From Thuidium tamariscinum (lineage: Eukaryota > Streptophyta > Bryopsida > Hypnales > Thuidiaceae): a stretch of 64,000 nt of DNA. Below, piece after piece: positions 12,051 through 23,795 of the stretch. Every line of letters starts with the position of its first letter. Position 1 is the first letter of the stretch. The stretch lies in assembly GCA_947034885.2 (NCBI GenBank), contig OX344758.2, forward strand, positions 9,178,501 to 9,242,500, read 5' to 3'. A model generated the notes under the pieces. The model saw only the letters and a program-made list of their open reading frames with translations, was not told where the DNA came from and made no database searches. The position numbers and the translations under genes are program-made.

Positions 12051-15000
12051 TTTAAAATTGTTATTTCACTTTTTTGTGGAGTTATGTGTTGCCCAACAAA
12101 CTCTTTTTGGGGCTTGGGGTGGTATGATTTTTTTTCCTGGTCACCAATTAAAGTAAAATTGATATTTTCCCAAAGCTAATGCATGTTTCTATCTTCAAAA
12201 AGTTTCAAAAAGTCATGCCAAAAATTTAGATGATAGAACCTAGTTGAACATTCAAGTATTTCCCATAGAATCACTTACACTTCAGACTTTAGGGGTTAAC
12301 CCCTAAACACCCAAGCAAACATTTTTTGGTTGTTGTTTGCCTTTGAGTAGAATTTTTGAGCAAAAAAAAACTTTTTTTCAATTTTATTTTATTTTATTTT
12401 ATGAAGATTGGGCTGCCTCTTGATATTTGCATTCAATACCAAGATCGCTACGGTCAAACAAAAATTATAAAAGAAATACTACAAAGAGTTTAAAATTTGT
12501 CTAGTATTAAAAAACTTACTATTTGGAGAATGTAATGGTATTCTCATTACCAGATGTTATGCATTTTCTTACAAATCAATAGAAACTACAATTTCAACAA
12601 TTCAAAAAAAATTTCAAATGCTAAAGATAGAAATAGCATTTTTGGTGAGTTTTTGAAGTTATATGTTCAAAATTCATTTGAAGAGAATCTAAAAATAATT
12701 GTATAATTTTGAACATACGGATACCTTCTATTTTTTCTCCTCCACACTATCTTCTTTGATGCAAACTACAAAATGTTATAAATCTTATATTTTATAATAT
12801 ATTTGTATTTTGTCCAAATCCCTTGGGCTTTTAGGGGCTAAGCAATGGTTTGAGCAACCTAAACAAAATCTGGTTGTTAGGGTAGCTTATATCCAAATAT
12901 TTATGTTTTAAATCTTATATTTTATACTTCATTGTCAAAAATTACCAAAGAAAAGGTCAAACTTAAAACAACTCCGCTTTTGGATAATTGGTTAGTGTTA
13001 CTTTTTATAAGAATGTTACAACAAATGGTTTGCTTTGACATAATGAAATTCTTTTAGTAAAGACATTTAGTAGCCCAAAGTTTTTCTTAAAACACTTTGC
13101 TTTCTAGTATACAATTTTTATTGAATATTGCATTTTTTTTTGTGTTTTCACACATGTGAGTGATTTGATTGTATAGCTAACTAGTATGCCTTGTATCATT
13201 GCCACAACCAAAATGAAAGAAAAAACAATTTTTAATTTTTAAATTAAAAAATAACTCAAAAATTCATTACTTTCATATCATAGGTCCACATGCCACAAGT
13301 TTTTTGACAACATCAATTGAAAAATGCAACTAGTGGACGCATGGTTGTGGAGATTTCACCATAACAAACCAAACCAAACTAATAATGGCATATTATTATT
13401 TCCTCTTCTAAGCTCATTGCATTGTCATTGTCATTGTGACAATCTATCACAATGAGCTCACAAAAAAAATTGAATTTATTTCATTATCCAAAACTTCAAT
13501 CCCTAGTGATCCCAAAAAATGATTTCAATTCAATTCAATTCAATCCACCCTCCACCCCTACCCATTCCACCCTATTTGTAATTTTCAAGTAGAATGGGGT
13601 CTTGCATTTGATTTCGGAAAGATAACTCCTTGTAATTTAAGGTATACACATAAGTTAAGAAGGTATTTGATGTAGGGTTATTTACTTTAATTCTTGTATT
13701 TAAAATGACTATATTTTTACATAAAAAGCTATGAAGGGCATATTTCCAATATCCTATGGTTTTTGTAAATTCATTCATGTGGTTTTAAAAGTGGGCCTAT
13801 CTTACATTTAAAATTTAAGTGTCTAATTTTTTCCTACCTCCACCTTTCTTCACAAATTCTTCTTTCCTTCTACTACATACATGCACAGAATATAGACCAT
13901 GAAATCAACAACAATCAATTCAATCCAAGTGCCATTGACCAAGTGGTAGTTCTTAACCTCTAAAGGCCAATCGTTCATTCACTAAAGGAAAATTATATTG
14001 CACTCAACAAAATAATATCAAGTAGGTTTTTTTGAGTGCAATATCTTTCCATCTAGTGATTGAATAAACAATTGAAAATTTGGGTGGGTTCCTACAAAGT
14101 GAATTTTGATTGGATGTTCATAAAATTTTGACACAAGATGTGAACATGCACGTCTTTAAGTGAAAATATAATTTTTTCCAACTAGGTATCCAAATCAAAG
14201 TGTTATGCTCCTTTAAATTTTCTTAGTAGGCTAGTAAATTTAGGCATCTTTGGTACATCTTTTGTAAGAACACTTATCGACTTTTGAAATTTGGCATATA
14301 TGCAACTAATAAAATATAGCATTCAAGTGCCCTAAAAAAATTCAATTCTCAATTTACATTCTAAGAGAAGTCAAACTTTGTTAGCTTTATTGGGGCAACT
14401 TCAAAAAAAAACATTTTCTTCTAATTTCAAGTTTTATTGTTTTGCAACCTATAAAGTCAAAGTTTCTGAAATTTTTCCTACATATTTCAAATTTCTTTTT
14501 TAATTTTATTAAATTTGAATTTCTTCATTGGACAAGAAAACCTCAAAAAATGAGTAGTGTATTGCCAACGCATTTAACCTCCTTTCATTGTAGGTTGATT
14601 TAGAATAAGCTAAATTCCATATTTGCTTTTGAAATTTTTCATTAATGAACCTAACATCATATACTCATGAATGGTCACAAAATTTTATGCTAAAAAGGCT
14701 TGAAGTTCATTGCCCTTGTTTTGTAGGAATAAAAAAAATTCTCACCTCAAACATTATAATTTTTCAATCCACAAGGTCAAATGGGTTTAATGTATTTCTA
14801 GACATTGCTTTATGTGTTCAATAATTTTTTGCATGATTGAAATTTTTCTTTTAAATTTGGACAATGCATCTAAAATTGGCTATTTAGACTTTTTTTCTTC
14901 TAAAACACCCTTTGTACTTTAGAAAATAAAAAGAAGTTTAACACTAAATACTTCCAAAATTTCCATTGAAACTATCCCATAAACATTCTATTCAATATGA

Positions 15001-16043
15001 TTGTGTACAACATAAATGGCTTCAAAGATTGAAGTTAAATGGACCAATGCATAAATTTTGTTTTCATGTTGTAAAATTTTTAGTTTGTTGAATCCACTAA
15101 GGTAAATTTCCTATTCATGTTGAATGAGGCAATTTTTGTCGCTTATGGTCAATGTCTTACACTTACACTTAATTTTTTTAATTATATACACATTGATACT
15201 ATGACAAAATTTTAGTGAACCATCCAGCCATCCTTCATGATTGCAAATTTTTTAAGCTTAATTGTGTCCATAAAATAAAATGCATAGCATTTCATAGACC
15301 CTATAGTAGTCCTACCCTACGCACTCGGCAAAAATTAATTGAAATTGAAATTGCCTAAATAGTTTAAATATTTTTCAGAAATTGTTGAATATTTGAAAAA
15401 ATTGTTAAGCAAAATTGCCTAATGTTGCAAATTTTTTGTAATTATGTCAAAGTTTACAAGTACTAAATCAAATGCGGTACTTCTATTGTAAATGCAAGGA
15501 ATTTTGAATAAAAACATGACACAAATGGAACAACATTCAACAATATTACAAATTTACAATCATGCATTGAAATATGCATGCAAAATAATGAACTTGACCT
15601 ACACCATCTTAGCTATGGTATTAAGTTTCAATACTTGAAAACAATCACTTATGTAAATCAACCTTTTTTATCAATTCTAAAATTTGGATGTTAAATGAAG
15701 TTTATATTTTAAAACTTTATAGAAATGCAAAGTTTATTTCATACTACCCCTTATACATGAAGGATTGTTTATAAATTATGATTCATACTTTTAAGTTTCA
15801 ACAAAGTCAAAAATACCAAGTTTCTTGATAAATCCTTTTATAAATGAAAGGTTTTTCCTAAAAAAACAATTCATAAATATGACTATTTATTATTGAAAAG
15901 CCATTTACAAATAGTGAGTACATAAACTATATCAAAGGTGAAAAAAGACCTTTGATCCTACAAAACATAATAGGCATCAAGCCCAAATTAAGTTCACTAC
16001 CTAGCACTAGTTTTTCTAAAAAATCACATAGTCAACTTCACCA
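12051..16043. other. AT-rich spacer without a supported gene
   Basis: Only short, low-complexity frames occur. One small inverted repeat is listed separately (13974-14065). A Ser-rich plus-strand frame at 15952-16248 is antisense to the transposase tail and is not counted. Confidence 0.45.
13974..14065. repeat. Short inverted repeat (~92 bp hairpin)
   Basis: Arms 'attcactaaaggaaa..attgcactcaa' and 'ttgagtgcaat..tttccatctagtgattgaat' pair over about 30 bp with a few mismatches and a ~22-base loop. It may be a tiny MITE. No target duplication is clear. Confidence 0.5.
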
Positions 16044-18316
16044 TCATTCTAAAACATCAACATCATCAAACAAATCGTCCCAATCTTCATCAAGCTCTTC
16101 AAGTTCTTCAAGTTCTTTGCAAATGTTGTCTCCACCTACAAAAAGAGATGATTTTGAATTGGCCTCTATGGCTTCAGCTTGGAATGCTCTATCAAATGAT
16201 CTGAGCAATCCACATTTAGCCCAACCTCTTTTAATCATCTTTGAATGACATCCCACAGATTTCCAAACTTCTAAAAGCCACTCACATATGCAATCACGTA
16301 AAGTACCTACACATAAGTCAAGTTTGACCTCAGAAGGGCCATTAAGGTTGGCCTCTTGCACTTGACATTCAAGTTGCTCTTGAATACAAGTAGTAGTCCA
16401 TTGCTTGAAGCATTTGGAGAATGCACATTTCAATGGCCTTTGTATAACCACATCCGCAGGTTGAAATTTAGAGGTACAATTGGCAGGTACAAATAATACA
16501 CAAACTGAAGGAAATTCTTTCTTCATCCATGAAAGAAAGGCCTCTGATTTGTGCACTGACCAGCAGTCAATGAGCCAAACAAACTTTTGATTTGCTAGTA
16601 AATCCATTGTGTGTGAGATGCGCATATAATATGGAATAAGAATCTTGTGTACAAATTCTTTGCAAGTCTTCAAATTCGACCAATGATTCTCTGTCATTGT
16701 GAAGTGAAAACCAAAATCCAAACACTCTGTTGTTGCAGATGCAGTTTTGGGTAAGCACCAATTACTCTTACCCATAAAAATGATTTGAAAGGGAAGCAAA
16801 TAACCATCAACCGCCAATAAAACACAAACAGTCACTTGCCGCTTATCTTCCATTCCGATTACCTTCACATCCTTCATACCTTTTCTCTCCCATGTACGCT
16901 CCCTTGCCATGGGAACTAAATTTATGCCTATAAATTAGCCATGAGAAATTACATTATACTCAAAATTTGAGAAGAATACATGTATGTCAATGTTGTTTGC
17001 ATCAATCATAGCAATTTGAACAACAAAGACATTGAACATTACAGAGTTCATAAAAACATTATTAATATATAAAACAAAACTACCTTGAAAATAAAATATG
17101 AAGAATGTACATACATGTTTGATCAGTGTTAACAATTAGGGCAGGAGGGATGTCATATGCTTTTATCAAATAATCAAGTCTATAAGCCATGCATTTTCCT
17201 AGATCTTCCCAATCTTGTGGAAGCTTCTACAAGCAGTTGTAGCTCGACGGTAAGACCAATTCAATTGTGTCTTCATGAAGTGTCGAGTCCACTCCAATGT
17301 AACTTTGAATTTCCCCCAAAGCTCTGGAGCACGAGCTGAAATGTAGCACACAATAATAGGTTGCACAATTCCAGCACCTAAAGATTGCGCTGCATCCTTC
17401 ATTTTCAAAAGCAAATCACAAATGCCTTTGATGACATCAGGTCTTGAAGAAAGAAGACCTTGATTTTGAGCCGTAGGAGTGAACTGGCTTCTCCTCTCGA
17501 CATGTTCCAAAAATTTGGGCTTCAGTTTTCCATCAGATGTAAACCATTTGTACAGGGATCCTCGCAAAAGTTTATCAAAAAGCCCTTCACTTGAACCAGG
17601 TTTCCTAAAAAACAATCAATGCACAACATCCAATTGTACATGTAAATGATAATTACAACATTAAATAGATTACAAAAGAATTTGAGATACAAAGATACAT
17701 AAAAAAGAATTTGAGATTTGTATGTCCAAGACATGATGAATTTAAAGGGTCTCTGAATCCAAGTATTTAGAAAATCAAAGAATTTAAATTATATTTTGTA
17801 GGCATACTAGTATCTTACAAATTCCCTAAAGAAATCAAATTTCTCAAGCGGTTTTGTCTACTAATGAAATTCCAACAGCCTCTAATGCAAATAAAACAAA
17901 AATTTATTGAATGCATTATTCATCAAGTAGAATGAAAAACCATTTGTATACCTGTGAGTAACTTGAAGATAGTGCAAAGCGTCACCAATATGTCGATGTT
18001 GTTTCATGGCAGCTTTGATAAGAGGCCAAGTCTCTACTCGAAACCAATTAGTATATTGACCTCTCCTTTTCTGTATCTTGTGTTGGGGTTGAAGTGGTGG
18101 TGGATCCCTTGGTGCCGTAGAGAGGAGTGTTGCTTGAGGACATCGAGGTCTATGAGGTCTTCTGACTGGATTTTTTGGTTTGATAGGAGCAACATGTTGG
18201 CACACATATTCTTCATCTTCTGCAAGTTTTGATGCAATCTTTTCCAACGCCAAATATTTCTCTTCTTCACTAACTCGTTTTATAAATTTTGTCAGAGGCA
18301 CTTGCTTAGAAGCCAT
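16044..18316 (-). pseudogene. pogo/Tc1-type DDE_1 transposase gene, three exons
   Basis: Proposed exons are 18316-17952, 17603-17115 and 16927-16044. Exon 1 starts MASKQVPLTKF and gives a charged N-terminus. Exon 2 carries a CENP-B-like helix-turn-helix region ending in SYRRATTAC, then KLPQDWEDLGK, and the first catalytic Asp in NTDQT (17124-17122). Exon 3 resumes INLVPMARERTWE and holds the second Asp in LIDCWSVHKS (16568-16566) and the third in FQPADVV (16454-16452), then an acidic tail. Splice phases agree and the introns have GT-AG ends. One base seems to be missing near 17227, where RRATTAC shifts into KLPQDWE, so the copy is probably dead unless this is a sequence error. Terminal inverted repeats of the element were not located. 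DDE_1 membership rests on motif order and is confident; the autonomous status is not. Confidence 0.85.
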
Positions 18317-18356
18317 CTTCAAAACCTAAGCAAAAGACTACCCACAACTGTAAATC

Positions 18357-18641
18357 TCAATGTTCATCTCTATCACTTTCCACTTCTAAAGTGTTTGCCA
18401 AAACTTTCCTCTTCTTCAAACACAAAGAAGGTGGCAATATTCTTGTTTTTGTACACTTACACCTCAAAGTCCTATTCCGGATGGCATCTATAAGAGACAA
18501 AGCTCTATAAGTTACTAGTTTACAAGAACAATGAATTGTGCCAATATAACGTTTAGGATTAGCATCTTGTACACAATGCACACAACTACATACGCAAATA
18601 GTCCCTGCCATTTTATGTCGCAAAAAACACAAAACAAGCAT
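18357..18641 (-). CDS. Cys-rich small open frame upstream of the transposase
   Basis: This 94-codon frame has several closely spaced Cys near its start (ICVCSCVHC, later HCSC and CKC), which could be a zinc-binding fold, and a Lys-rich end. It stops about 40 bp before the transposase start on the same strand. It may be an extra N-terminal exon or a second protein of the same element, or chance. No family was recognised. Confidence 0.2.
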   Translation of the reverse strand: MLVLCFLRHKMAGTICVCSCVHCVQDANPKRYIGTIHCSCKLVTYRALSLIDAIRNRTLRCKCTKTRILPPSLCLKKRKVLANTLEVESDRDEH

Positions 18642-19227
18642 CTGTTTCCAAAGGATTCAACTGAAGAGTAGAAGTTTCGAAATACCTCAAATGGTCGACA
18701 CTAAATGTGCAAGTGGGAAATGATCAAGTGGAGAGTTTAGATCCTTGCCCGCCTGAGCGCCTGCTTCAGTGCCCGCCATGAGTTTGGAGAAGAGACGCAA
18801 ATGCCAGGTTTAAAACAATAAAAAGAGATGCCGAAAAGCCAAATATACATTGAGTGACTTGTCGAAATTTGGAAAAAAGGAAAATGGGGTGCTGAAGTCA
18901 CGCCCTATTAAAAAAATAATTATTTCGGCTAGTGACCGCCGAAACCGACCACTGCATACAGTATATATTATATTAATTTTTTTCTTTTGAATTAAATGGA
19001 CCCTATCTTTTAATTCACATAGTTTTCTAAAAAAACCAATAGTCATCTCCATGGGACTCCAACACTATATGGCAACAATGTTGGTGATGTTACCAATACA
19101 AAAGGTCAACATGAATACTAATAGGGAATTGCCAACTAAATGAGAAGTAAATGAGAATTAGAGTGAGTTACATGATTGGTGGAGTTCCCATGCTAGTTTA
19201 ACCTTTAAATGCCGTTGTAGGACAGAA

Positions 19228-19600
19228 GTACAACTATTCGTCCTTTGTAGGGGGTGGAAAGGGGAAATCTTTAATAAGGCTTTGACTTCTAATGAGTATA
19301 TTTCGCTTATTCAAAGTAGATGATGTCCCACTTAATCAAAATGCATCATTTCTGCAGCCGTCATTTTAGGACTAATCCTAGAGCACCTATGCGAATATTT
19401 TGCCTCCAATGAATGACAAAGAATCTTTCCTTGTTGGATAAAAGTACAACTATTGATCCTCCATAGGGTGAAAAAGGGAGATCTTCTCTAGGGCTTTGAC
19501 TTCCAATGAGTATATTTGCCTTATTCAAAGTAGTAGATGATGTCACACAGTATCAAAATGCATCATTTCCATGGCCACCAGTCCGTCGTTCGAGGGTTAA
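19228..19600 (+). repeat. Two tandem fragments of the 1.4 kb repeat family
   Basis: Segments at about 19228-19370 and 19434-19600 share 'agtacaactatt..cctc', 'ctttgacttc(t/c)aatgag' and 'aaaatgcatcattt' with each other. They also match the segments at 2938-3110 and 36390-36555 of the dispersed repeat. Spacing is about 205 bp. Confidence 0.6.
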
Positions 19601-19870
19601 AGAAAAATTGGGGCTCCACGAAAATCACCCGGAACCTGCATTCTCGGAGGAAACGCAGCCTACAAATTCCAAGCCCGTACTCAAATAACAGTCACTCTCT
19701 TTCACTATAAGTGCCCCAACCCCATTTCATGTCCGATAATCCTCACATCTGCACATTACTCCTAATTCAGTGTGTTAACCACGTGAGCAACACCAGGTAC
19801 GATTGAGTTTGAGGCTGTCAATCGGTACTTGAATCGCGCATTCAGGGGAAATAGAATGCATTCGGGGTCT

Positions 19871-20212
19871 GCATTTGGGTTGTTTGCAATCGAATGCTAG
19901 CTGTGCCTTTGGGTTGCTTGCAATAGATAGCTGTGTATTTGGGTTGCTTGGAATGGATGACTGTGCATTTGGGTGTTTGCAATTGATGACTTTGCAGTTG
20001 GGGTGATTGCAATTGAGGGCTGTGGATTTCGGTTGAGTGCTATTAAGGACTGTCCATTTGGGGTGATTGGTATTGTCGGTGGTGCATTTCGGTTGCCTGC
20101 AATTGATGGTTGTGCATTCGAGTTGGTCGCAATCGTTGGTTGTGCCTTTGGGTTGCTTGCAATTGATGGTTAGCTGTGCATTTTGGTTTTGTGCAATTGA
20201 TGACTGCAATGG
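19871..20212 (+). repeat. 30-bp minisatellite, about 11 units
   Basis: The unit is roughly 'tgcatttgggttgcttgcaa' followed by 'ttgatggctg'. Landmarks fall at 19871, 19905, 19935, 19965, 19994, 20024, 20054, 20084, 20114, 20144 and 20178: a 30-bp step with a few 29- or 34-bp exceptions. Because 30 is a multiple of three, several frames on both strands stay open (a Cys/Asn/Gln/Pro-rich repeat on the minus strand). I read these as by-products of the repeat. The array ends ~90 bp before the reductase start codon, so it lies in its promoter or 5' UTR. Confidence 0.9.
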
Positions 20213-20300
20213 AGTTTTTGAGTTTTGTTTGCCATTGATCCAATGTGCACTTGAGGTGGGGTGTTGTAGGTGAGACTACAGGGGCCGTGCATTTGTGACC

Positions 20301-23191
20301 ATGGGGAAGAGTCGGGTGCTGGTAGTGGGGGCGACGGGGTACTTGGGCAAGTACTTTGTCAAGGCCAGCATCGCGCAGGGCCATCCCACATTCTTTCTCG
20401 TGCGACAGGGGGCGGCAGCCACGGGCGCCAAGAAGGAGCTGCTCGATTCTTTCATCGCGGAAGGAGCCGTTGCGCTTCATGTAATGTCGAGTACACTGCT
20501 TCTCTTGGCTTGATTGAATTTGGTCACTGACGCTTAAGAAGTTTTAGAGATTCGTTAGAAGAAATTCAATTGGCGACCAAGATGAGTCCAGTCCAGTGCT
20601 GTTCATCTGAGTCTTTAGTTTTCCTAGTCTTTTTAAAAGAGATTTTGTAGACATCTGGCCCTCGGGATCGAATTTGTACGTCGACGTTGTTCGTTTGAGT
20701 CATGTAAGAATTTCGTAGTTTCAACAGAACTTCTATTGATATGCGGCGACCAAGACTGAATCAGTGACGTGACATTGTTCATCTGAGTCTTTTAAGAATC
20801 CCCCAGCTTCATTGAAGAAAATTCCATGGTAATCTTGCACTCAAGCTCGATTTAGTGCAGCGCTGGTTATGTGAGTCTTTTAAGAATTTCGCAGCCTTAG
20901 AAGCACAAATTCCATCGACAAGTGACGCCCAAGATCGTAATAGTAAATAGTCGATTTCTGTCTGAATCGTTTGAGAACCTCTTATCTTCTTTAGAAGAAT
21001 TTCAATAGCCATCTGGCACCCGATGTCAGATAGTAAGCTATTGTTCATTCGAGTATTCAAGAATCTTTCCGTTTCGGCAGTAACAAGTGGGTGCCGCTCA
21101 TGATTCGCTTGTACAGGGGGATGTGGACGACGAGGCGAGTCTGGTGGCGGCATTGAAGCAAGTGGATGTGGTCATCTCTGTGTTGGGCTCCTCGGCTATC
21201 TTGGATGGCCAGCTCAAGCTCATCGAAGCAATCAAGAAAGTGGGACACATCAAGGTAAATAACTCATCGATAACTCTTCATAAGAATTCCATCTCACATT
21301 TATAACATTCTTGAATCTGTGGCCAGCTTCATGAGCAACATTTCTTCAATGTTCACAAAGGTGTACAGTTTTTGTTTCTTCACATCCTCCTCCATTCTTT
21401 CCTAACCCTTTGACTGTTTCCAGTACTCTCCCCGTCATTCTTTTGGCTCCACAAATGCCTACATGTGACTCGCTCGTGCAACGATGGTCTTCCCATTGGT
21501 CCAATTATCTCAAGAATAATTTGAAATGTTTAGAAACTAGTCGTGTGTGGATTTCTGACTAGTTTGTTGTGTGGCTTTGGCAGCGTTTCTTGCCGTCGGA
21601 GTTTGCGACCGATGTGGAGAAACCCAAAAAATATGCATCGGATGTGCTGGAACCCATTTTGGCGCCCAAGGTGGCCATCCGCAAGGCCCTCCGTGAGTCC
21701 GGCATTCCGCACACCTTCGTGTTCAACAGCGCCTTTTCGGAGTTCGCTATTTCCCCTCTGGCACAACTGGACATTGTCCTTAGTGGCGATATCAAGCCTC
21801 CCCAGCAGAACATCACCATCATCGGGTCCGGTGAAGGAAAAGGTACGTGCCTGCTCTGTTACCCCTCCTTGCTGCTTACAGCAATTGATCTCCTTGAAAC
21901 GCCATTCAAATCTTTCTTTTTGTCTTTCTGGCAGACGTAAATGGAGTAGGTAACTTGAATGTAGAGCCTAGTCATGAGAAAGAACACAGTGAGCCATGTC
22001 AGGGATGTTATTTCCGTAACGAGACTCTATTTTCACTTGATCAAATCTAACTTGAATGGTTGGATTTGTTCAAACGAAGGCTAAAGACAAAATAATGACA
22101 ATATAATACAAATTAGCGTGTATGTACCACTCTGAAAAGGGGAGGGTTATAACTCGTACTGTGGTGTTCAATACGAGCTTTGAGAACAGAGCAAGAACAT
22201 TTGAGGACGCCCTTGACTCAGCAATATAACGGGATGCTTTGTCTGATATCTTGATGTTATGTCTGATAATCTTCATGCTTGTCCAGACAGACAAGATTAT
22301 GGGAGAAATAATTATGCGTTCCATATCCAATGCTTGGTTGTGTTCTCTTGCTGAATGAGTGACTTAGTTTGTTTTTTATTCCATTGCGAAAATTTATACG
22401 AATATGTTGGTTCATTGCCAGTTGTGACGAGCACCCAGCAGGACATAGCAAATGTGACACTGAAGACCGTGGATGATCCGCGCACTCTGAACAAGCAGCT
22501 GGTGATTCGCCCCCCATCCAATGTGCTTTCCTTCAACAGCGTGGTGGCGCTTTGGGAGAAGAAACTCGGTCACAGCCTAAACAAGACTTTCGTTCCCGAG
22601 GCCGACGTGGTGAAGCAAATTGAGGGTCAGTCCCTCGCTCTCTCTCTCTTTGTACCGAGCCTTCCTGTATGAGTAATTTCATGGAATCGAGATACTGCAT
22701 ATTCCCTGTTTACTAAGGCAATTTTAATCCAAATATGAAGTATCTCAACAAAGCATTTGAACCTTCGAACGGATGAAAGTCTGTTCATTTAAGGTCCTTT
22801 GTGAATGCCTTCATATTGGACAGTGAGAGTCAGTGGTCCTCAATGTTGCTCAAGCTGCTAAATGCATCAGTAATGTACTAAAGATCAAATTTGACAACAT
22901 AATGTTTCCAGTTTTGGGGGCTTTAAAATTTTGGGGGCAGAAGGTATGCCAAACTTAGTGACATGGGACTTTGGATTCAGTCATGAATCATTTTCTGATG
23001 TCCCAGAGTGTGGGTCATGGCCAGGGTTAAGCCCGCCAGCCAACGTGGTACAAGCACTGTTCCTGCATGTGGCGACAGGTGCCGACAACTTTCCTCTGGG
23101 TCCTGGTGATGTGGATGCCAATGAACTCTACCCTGACTACAAGTATGTTACGGTGGACGAGTTCCTTGACAGATTTGTTGAGAAGAAGTGA
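20301..23191 (+). CDS. Isoflavone reductase-like / phenylcoumaran benzylic ether reductase family protein
   Basis: Exons: 20301-20480, 21117-21254, 21584-21842, 21935-21949, 22422-22625 and 23025-23191. They sum to 963 nt, a closed frame of 320 aa, matching the ~310-320 aa of the family. All introns are GT-AG and phases agree. Residues 10-16 are the NADPH-binding GATGYLG. Arg35 in FLVRQ fits the NADP phosphate contact. LPSEFATDVEKP follows the exon 2-3 joint. Lys135 in APKVAIRKAL aligns with the catalytic lysine of PCBER and pinoresinol-lariciresinol reductases. TVDDPRTLNKQLVIRPP and the C-terminal LYPDYKYVTVDEFLDRF are family signatures. The family consists of soluble atypical short-chain reductases acting on lignans, neolignans or isoflavonoids with NADPH; the substrate here cannot be read from sequence. 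The first ATG (20295) gives MTMGK; I chose the second, in a CCATGG context. A 15-nt exon 4 is unusual. The gene appears intact. Confidence 0.93.
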
Positions 23192-23316
23192 GCAAATGTG
23201 CCGATAAAGAAAAGATGTGTTGGATGTAATCGTATGAGTAGCAGGAAGTATGCGTGTCATGCCCGTTAGCCTACAAGACGTCGTATCAAACTGTGTAAAA
23301 CTTTGTCGCTTCTGTA

Positions 23317-23322
23317 AATAAA
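23317..23322 (+). other. Poly(A) signal of the reductase gene
   Basis: AATAAA lies 126 bp past the stop codon in a suitable 3' UTR context. Confidence 0.55.
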
Positions 23323-23520
23323 ACTTCAAAACTTCCTTGCTGGAGATGTAGATTTGACTTTATTATCTGTATAATTGGCTCTAGCGGCATTATGGAATGG
23401 GTCAAGGTCAAGGCAAAGCAAGCCAATTTGTGAACAATTATTGCAAGTAAGCAGCGAGTGAGGTATTAACCTCACTCTGCCATTGCCAATCATTGTATCA
23501 ACGCATGCAAAATTCAGCTA

Positions 23521-23793
23521 AGGTAGGTACACCCAAAAGCGCCAGTTTTTCATACTGTGCCTAGTTCCCGTTATTATGTTGTTCAGATTTTCTTACAGTC
23601 TTGTTGGTGAGTGAAAGCATGCTCCAATGCACCAAAGAACAGTGGATTCGGATACCATATGCAAAAGTTATTAACAGTCAAAGTGTGTTTCTGAAAGCGC
23701 CATCTACAGTCTGGGTACATGACTGATTTTGAAAATGTATGCACGTTGTACAGGGCGCTTTAAGGTCAGGTGCCATTTTGGGTGTACCTACCT
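23521..23793 (-). mobile_element. AGGTAGGTACACCC MITE, copy 1
   Basis: The ends are AGGTAGGTACACCCAAAA and TTTTGGGTGTACCTACCT, flanked by TA on both sides (23519-23520 and 23794-23795). That is the target pattern of Tc1/mariner-type elements. It is 273 bp long and non-coding. The interior matches copies at 53043-53320 and 59471-59743 in the opposite orientation along the full length. Confidence 0.9.
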
Positions 23794-23795
23794 TA

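Noticed and set aside
15952-16248. Ser-rich 98-codon frame on the plus strand
   Set aside because: It is the mirror of the acidic Glu/Asp tail of the minus-strand transposase.
19775-20480. Several open frames on both strands with 10-residue repeats
   Set aside because: They follow from the 30-bp minisatellite, which keeps frames open; no start, splice or homology evidence.
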